DNA of 51,092 nucleotides, taken from NCBI RefSeq assembly GCF_006980705.1, contig NZ_SBHO01000011.1:1-51092 (forward strand). The letters are read 5' to 3'. The position numbers and the translations under genes are program-made. A model generated the notes under the pieces. That model saw only the letters and a list, made by a program, of their open reading frames with translations. It had not been told where the DNA came from and did no database searches. Source of the DNA: Tepidiphilus olei. GTDB taxonomy: Bacteria; Pseudomonadota; Gammaproteobacteria; Burkholderiales; Rhodocyclaceae. Below are positions 47,797 to 51,092 of the stretch, one piece after another. How positions within the stretch are numbered: the stretch's first letter is position 1; each line of letters starts with the position of its first letter.

Positions 47797-49317
47797 GTGA
47801 GCGTGACCGCCTGGTTGCCGCGCCTCATCCTGCGTGGCCGCGCATTGCCGTCTTGGGCGGTGGCGTGTCTGATCGCTGCTGCTGGCGCGAGCGCCCCGTG
47901 GGCTTTTGCCCCAACCGGGGCGTACTGGTGGCTACCCCTTGCGCTCCTTCCCCTCTTGTTCGCGTTGAAACAAGCGAATCCACGGCAAGCCTTGGTCGCG
48001 GCCTTTCTCTGGGCCTGGCCCTATTTCCTCGTGGGGGTGGGGTGGTTGTCGGTGGCGCTCGCGCGCTACGGCGGCCTTCCTTGGCCGGCGGCCTGGGCGG
48101 CGGTGGCGCTCTTCGCCGTCTATCTTGCCGCCTGGTGGGCGCTGGCTGCGGGGCTTGCCGTGCGCTGGTCTCCGGCAGGAAGCGCTTTTCGCCGGGCGGT
48201 CTTCACGGCGGCGGTTTTCACGGCAGCCGAATGGGTTCGCGGCTGGGCCTTCACGGGCTTTCCCTGGCTCAGCCCCGGTCTGAGTCAGACGCCGCCCAGC
48301 CCTCTGGCGGGATTCTATCCGCTCGTCGGATCGCTGGGGGTGGGGTTTCTTCTCTTCGCGCTTGCCGGGATGATCGCGTTTGGCATGCCTTGGCGACGCT
48401 GGTTGCCAGTCGTGCTGCTCGTGGCCGCGCTCGGCGGGGTATTGCGCAGCGTGGAATGGACCCGACCGGTAGGTGCCCCACTCGCGGTGAGCCTGATCCA
48501 ACCCGCGATTCCCCAGGATCAGAAATGGGACGGGGCGCTGCTGGGACGTCACCTCTGGCGCCAGGCCGAGCTGATCGCGCAGACGCGCGGCACACTGGTG
48601 GTATTACCGGAGACTTCCTTGCCGCTGCTCGACGTGCAGATCCCCAACGAGTGGCACGGCCTCGTGGCGCAGGCCTTGGGCGAGGATCGCACCGTGCTCT
48701 ATGGCACCTTCACGCGCGACGAGGCAGGAGTCATTCGCAATTCGGCGGTGGCACAGGGCAAGGCTGCGCCTTTTTCCTATCACAAGCGTCACCTCGTTCC
48801 ATTCGGTGAGTATTCACCGCCGCTCTTCGGCTGGTTTTTCCGCGCCTTGTCGATTCCGATGTCGAACCAAGGACCGGGGGCTCCTCTTCAGCCTTTCTTG
48901 CACGTGGGCGAGACGGCTGCCGCCGTCGACATCTGCTACGAGAGCGCGTTTGCCGACCTCATCGCCGGCGACGTGCGCGCCGGTGCCACGTGGCTCCTCA
49001 ATCTCTCCAACCTCGCGTGGTACGACCGCAGCGCGGCACAGGCTCAACATGCGCAGATCGGCAGGGTGCGCGCGCTGGAAACCGCTCGCCCGTGGGTACA
49101 AGCGACCAACACCGGCGTGAGCGGGGGGTTCGACGCCGACGGGCGAGTGCTGGCGGTTTTGCCCGAATGGCGTGAGTCGATCCTGGAATTGACGGTGCAA
49201 GGAAGGCACGGCGAGACGCCCTTCGTGCGTTTCTACGGTGAGATGGGGACGATGGCGCTGCTGGTGCTTCTCACCGTTGCACTTCGCGGGAAGAACCTCC
49301 TCGGCTCGAGGAGGTAA
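47797..49317 (+). CDS. lnt: Apolipoprotein N-acyltransferase
   Basis: Adds the third acyl chain to lipoproteins in the inner membrane. About 506 residues, with six or so N-terminal membrane segments, a nitrilase-like periplasmic domain and a final helix. The Glu-Lys-Cys triad is in VLPETSLP, YHKRHLVPFGEY and DICYESAF. Three in-frame GTG codons (47791, 47797, 47803) could be the start; 47797 has the best spacing from GGAG, and 47791 would overlap the corC stop. A bidirectional terminator follows. Confidence 0.94.
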   Translation: MSVTAWLPRLILRGRALPSWAVACLIAAAGASAPWAFAPTGAYWWLPLALLPLLFALKQANPRQALVAAFLWAWPYFLVGVGWLSVALARYGGLPWPAAWAAVALFAVYLAAWWALAAGLAVRWSPAGSAFRRAVFTAAVFTAAEWVRGWAFTGFPWLSPGLSQTPPSPLAGFYPLVGSLGVGFLLFALAGMIAFGMPWRRWLPVVLLVAALGGVLRSVEWTRPVGAPLAVSLIQPAIPQDQKWDGALLGRHLWRQAELIAQTRGTLVVLPETSLPLLDVQIPNEWHGLVAQALGEDRTVLYGTFTRDEAGVIRNSAVAQGKAAPFSYHKRHLVPFGEYSPPLFGWFFRALSIPMSNQGPGAPLQPFLHVGETAAAVDICYESAFADLIAGDVRAGATWLLNLSNLAWYDRSAAQAQHAQIGRVRALETARPWVQATNTGVSGGFDADGRVLAVLPEWRESILELTVQGRHGETPFVRFYGEMGTMALLVLLTVALRGKNLLGSRR

Positions 49318-49372
49318 CCGAGGCAGGTATCGCGCAGCAGCTCGATACATGGCTCGGTGTTCTGCAGACATG

Positions 49373-49400
49373 AAAAAACCGGCTGCGAGAGCCGGTTTTT
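49373..49400. terminator. Bidirectional terminator between lnt and tRNA-fMet
   Basis: AACCGGCT (49377-49384) and AGCCGGTT (49390-49397) form an 8-bp stem with a GCGAG loop. A run of A precedes and T follows, so the hairpin ends in a T tract on both strands. It serves lnt from the left and the tRNA from the right. Confidence 0.92.
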
Positions 49401-49405
49401 GGCGA

Positions 49406-49482
<77 letters not shown>

Positions 49483-49495
49483 ATCGATAAAGCGA

Positions 49496-49523
49496 ATTAT
49501 ACCCGGTCCATGATGGAAGTCAA
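49496..49523 (-). promoter_or_regulatory. tRNA-fMet promoter abutting the IS target site
   Basis: Minus strand: -35 TTGACT (49523-49518), 16-bp spacer, perfect -10 TATAAT (49501-49496), 13 bp before the tRNA. The target duplication of the insertion element begins at the next base (49524), so the insertion replaced all DNA upstream of the -35 but spared the promoter core. Confidence 0.8.
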
Positions 49524-49539
49524 GCGATCGTTGCATTGC
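49524..49539. repeat. Left target-site duplication of the IS (16 bp)
   Basis: GCGATCGTTGCATTGC here and at 50921-50936 flanks the element in direct orientation, with no mismatch. It contains the palindromic GCGATCG-like core CGATCG. Long duplications are known for the IS1202 group. Confidence 0.85.
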
Positions 49540-49593
49540 TGTAGCGAACAAATAAACTGTCCGGACTTGTAGCACGAGGTTTGTCCGGTTTTC
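49540..49593 (+). repeat. Left terminal inverted repeat of the IS
   Basis: Starts TGTAGCGAACAAATA and includes ACTGTCCGG, TTGTAGCAC and GTTTGTCCGG. It matches the right end, read inward, with one inserted base and scattered mismatches. Confidence 0.8.
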
Positions 49594-49617
49594 ATTAGGT
49601 ATGGAAGGAGGTGCCTA

Positions 49618-50793
49618 ATGAGACGGACGCAGTTGCTACAGGAGATACGGAAGATGCGGTTTGAGGAAGCGTACGAGGGCTGGCAGTCGGGTCGGCTGAC
49701 GCAGGAAGAGGCGGCAAGGCTCCTGGGGGTGTGTGATCGGACATTTCGGCGCTACATTGCCCGCTATGAAGAGGAGGGGTTGGAGGGCTTGGTTGATCGG
49801 CGTCTGACGCAGGTCTCGCACCGCAAGGCGCCGGTCGATGAAGTGATGGCGCTGGTGGATCGCTACCGTAGTCGGCATATGGGCTGGAACGTCAAGCACT
49901 TTCACGCCTGGTACCAGCGCGAGGGCGGCAAGCGCAGCTACACCTGGGTGAAGAACCGGTTGCAGGAGGCCGGGGTGGTCGAGAAGGCCCCGGGCCGGGG
50001 CAAGCACCGCAAGCGGCGGGAACGCGCCGCCTGGCCGGGGATGCTGTTGCATCAGGACGGCTCGCGGCACGAATGGATGCCCGGGCAGTATTGGGATTTG
50101 ATCGTCACCATGGATGATGCTACCAACGAGCACTACTCGATGTTCTTCGTCGAGGAAGAAGGGACGGCCTCGTCATTGCGCGGCGTCAAGGAAGTGATCG
50201 AAGCGCGCGGCTTGTTCTCTGCGCTCTACACCGATCGGGGCAGCCACTACTGGCACACGCCGCAGGCGGGTGGCAAGGTGGACAAGGTCCATCTCACCCA
50301 GTTTGGGCAGGCCATGGCGCGGCTGGGTATCGAGATGATTCCGGCCTATTCTCCGGAAGCGCGAGGGCGCTCGGAGCGGATGTTTCGCACGCATCAGGAC
50401 CGGCTGCCCAAGGAGCTGGCCGCGGCCGGGATCACCGAGATGGAGGCGGCCAATCGCTACCTCAAGGAAGTCTATATGCCCGCGTTCAACGCCGAGTTCA
50501 TGCAGCCGGCCCAGGAGGAAGGATCGGCCTTCGTGGCCTGGGTCGGCGATGAGCTCGACGACTTCCTGTGAGAGCACTACGAGCGGGTGGTGGGCAAGGA
50601 CAATTGTGTCGCGTTCGAGGGGCTGAAGTTGCAAATCCCGCCGGATCGCTATCGCATGCACTACGTGAAGGTCAAGGTGCGGGTGCATCGCTACCTGGAC
50701 GGGCGGCTGGCGATCTTCCATGGCCCGCGAAGGCTCGCGCGCTACACGGCGGACGGTCAGCTGCAACCCCCCGAACTACAGGTTGTCGCGTAG
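49618..50793 (+). pseudogene. IS1202/ISNCY-type transposase, interrupted by an in-frame TGA
   Basis: AAGGAGGTG precedes ATG 49618. The first 317 residues hold an N-terminal helix-turn-helix (EAARLLGVCDRTFRRYIARY) and an RNase H-like DDE domain with LLHQDGSRHEW, YTDRGSHYWHTP and AYSPEARGRSERMFRTHQDRLP. A TGA at 50569-50571 follows DELDDFL. The same frame then continues for 74 codons through ERVVGKDNCVAF and VKVRVHRYLDGRLAIFHG to a stop at 50793, which is the usual C-terminal domain of this family. Relatives have a Cys at or near the TGA position (TGC or TGT), so a single base change may explain it. Readthrough cannot be excluded. Confidence 0.85.
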
Positions 50794-50810
50794 GTCCGCC
50801 GCGGCGTCTT

Positions 50811-50861
50811 CCGGGGTGGGAAGGCGTTCCGGGCTACGCCCTTCACGCCTTCCCACCCCGG
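50811..50861. repeat. 17-bp perfect hairpin inside the IS right end
   Basis: CCGGGGTGGGAAGGCGT (50811-50827) is perfectly complementary to ACGCCTTCCCACCCCGG (50845-50861), loop 17 nt. It lies between the transposase stop and the right inverted repeat. No T tract follows. It could end transcripts in or out of the element, or act in transposition. Confidence 0.85.
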
Positions 50862-50865
50862 CTCG

Positions 50866-50920
50866 GAAAAGCGGACAGTTTATGTGCTACGAAACCGGAC
50901 AGTTCTATTTGTTGACAACA
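50866..50920 (-). repeat. Right terminal inverted repeat of the IS
   Basis: Read inward on the minus strand it begins TGTTGTCAACAAATAG and includes ACTGTCCGG, CGTAGCAC and AACTGTCCGC, mirroring the left end. Confidence 0.8.
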
Positions 50921-50936
50921 GCGATCGTTGCATTGC
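50921..50936. repeat. Right target-site duplication of the IS (16 bp)
   Basis: Exact copy of 49524-49539. Removing the element and one copy would rejoin the original DNA upstream of the tRNA-fMet promoter to the sequence at 50937 onward. Confidence 0.85.
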
Positions 50937-51018
50937 AAAACGGCTAGTCCGTCATTCTGGTCGGTCCGTTCCGGCTAACGGTCATTGCGACTGGCGCCAC
51001 CCCCGATGATGAAAGAAA

Positions 51019-51092
51019 CTACGGGGTGGAAGGCAGCGGGAAGAGGTCGCGCAATTTTTTGGCGGATCGACCCCGCACGCTAACGTGACCCG
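51019..51092 (-). CDS. Possible 3' end of a gene, cut by the window edge
   Basis: On the minus strand a frame open from the edge reads HVSVRGRSAKKLRDLFPLP and ends at a TAG (51021-51019). The composition is protein-like but only about 24 codons are visible and I recognise no family. Nothing else is supported in 50937-51092. Confidence 0.3.
   Translation of the reverse strand, partial: GHVSVRGRSAKKLRDLFPLPSTP

Larger units (their letters stand above)
49540..50920 (+). mobile_element. IS1202/ISNCY-type insertion sequence
   Basis: 1381 bp, starting TGT and ending ACA, flanked by a perfect 16-bp duplication. The two ends are imperfect inverted repeats of about 54 bp: both contain AACAAATA, ACTGTCCGG, GTAGCAC, and a second TGTCCG copy, so each end has two transposase-binding-like subrepeats. 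It carries one transposase frame (49618-50793) interrupted by a stop, and a 17-bp perfect hairpin near the right end. The intact duplication suggests a fairly recent insertion. Confidence 0.85.

Noticed and set aside
50937-51018. Short plus- and minus-strand frames in the last 150 bp
   Set aside because: Apart from the minus frame ending at 51019, none has a ribosome site, length or recognisable sequence.

Overview
The window looks like chromosome of a GC-rich betaproteobacterium, plausibly a Hydrogenophilales/Rhodocyclales-type organism; this is inferred from gene content and neighbourhoods, not from a search. Pointers are the ubiC-ubiA and ubiD ubiquinone genes, a PrlC-type oligopeptidase, the ftsYEX block beside paired M16 peptidases and rsmD-coaD-ferredoxin, miaB-phoH-ybeY-corC-lnt, and strong E. 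coli-like promoters at the tRNA genes. Most of it is housekeeping sequence with tightly packed, often overlapping genes. Mobile DNA sits at both ends.

Left end (1-7204): a group IIC-like intron (129-1961) encoding its own reverse transcriptase lies 44 bp upstream of the molybdate importer modABC. A small YjfB-like motility protein follows, then the queuosine genes queA-tgt on the minus strand and a tRNA-Leu whose promoter overlaps the queA start.

7205-16652: a compact control module (promoter, perfect palindrome, short transcribed segment, terminator) precedes an acyl-CoA thioesterase and a crotonase-fold protein. A plus-strand run then combines motility or envelope genes (DUF2802, SPOR, fliW) with ridA, recG, ubiC, ubiA, pyrF and ubiD, mostly with touching or overlapping ends.

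16653-28160: an organic-acid uptake and CoA-metabolism cluster with an acyl-CoA dehydrogenase, two zinc-free MDR oxidoreductases, a five-component HAAT/Liv-type ABC importer with two near-duplicate binding proteins, and an acyl-CoA synthetase. Two palindromes built on AAACG-N2-CGTTT, and one degenerate version, sit at promoter regions before the thioesterase, the dehydrogenase and the importer. This suggests one TetR-like (PsrA/FadR-like) fatty-acid regulon.

28161-39234: a 143-bp MITE-like element lies exactly between two convergent stop codons. A long minus-strand block follows: prlC, an MFS transporter, purC, DUF3422-corA, ferredoxin, coaD, rsmD and a pair of M16 proteases.

39300-49317: plus-strand ftsY-ftsE-ftsX, a YqjM-type ene-reductase, an intact-looking HEPN/MNT (HepT/MntA-type) pair, a tRNA-Met (minus), and the miaB-ybeZ-ybeY-corC-lnt run.

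Right end: the initiator tRNA-fMet (minus) with its promoter, directly abutted by an IS1202/ISNCY-type element (49540-50920) with a 16-bp target duplication and a transposase frame broken by an in-frame TGA. The last 150 bp may hold the 3' end of another minus-strand gene. I saw no CRISPR array, rRNA or prophage.
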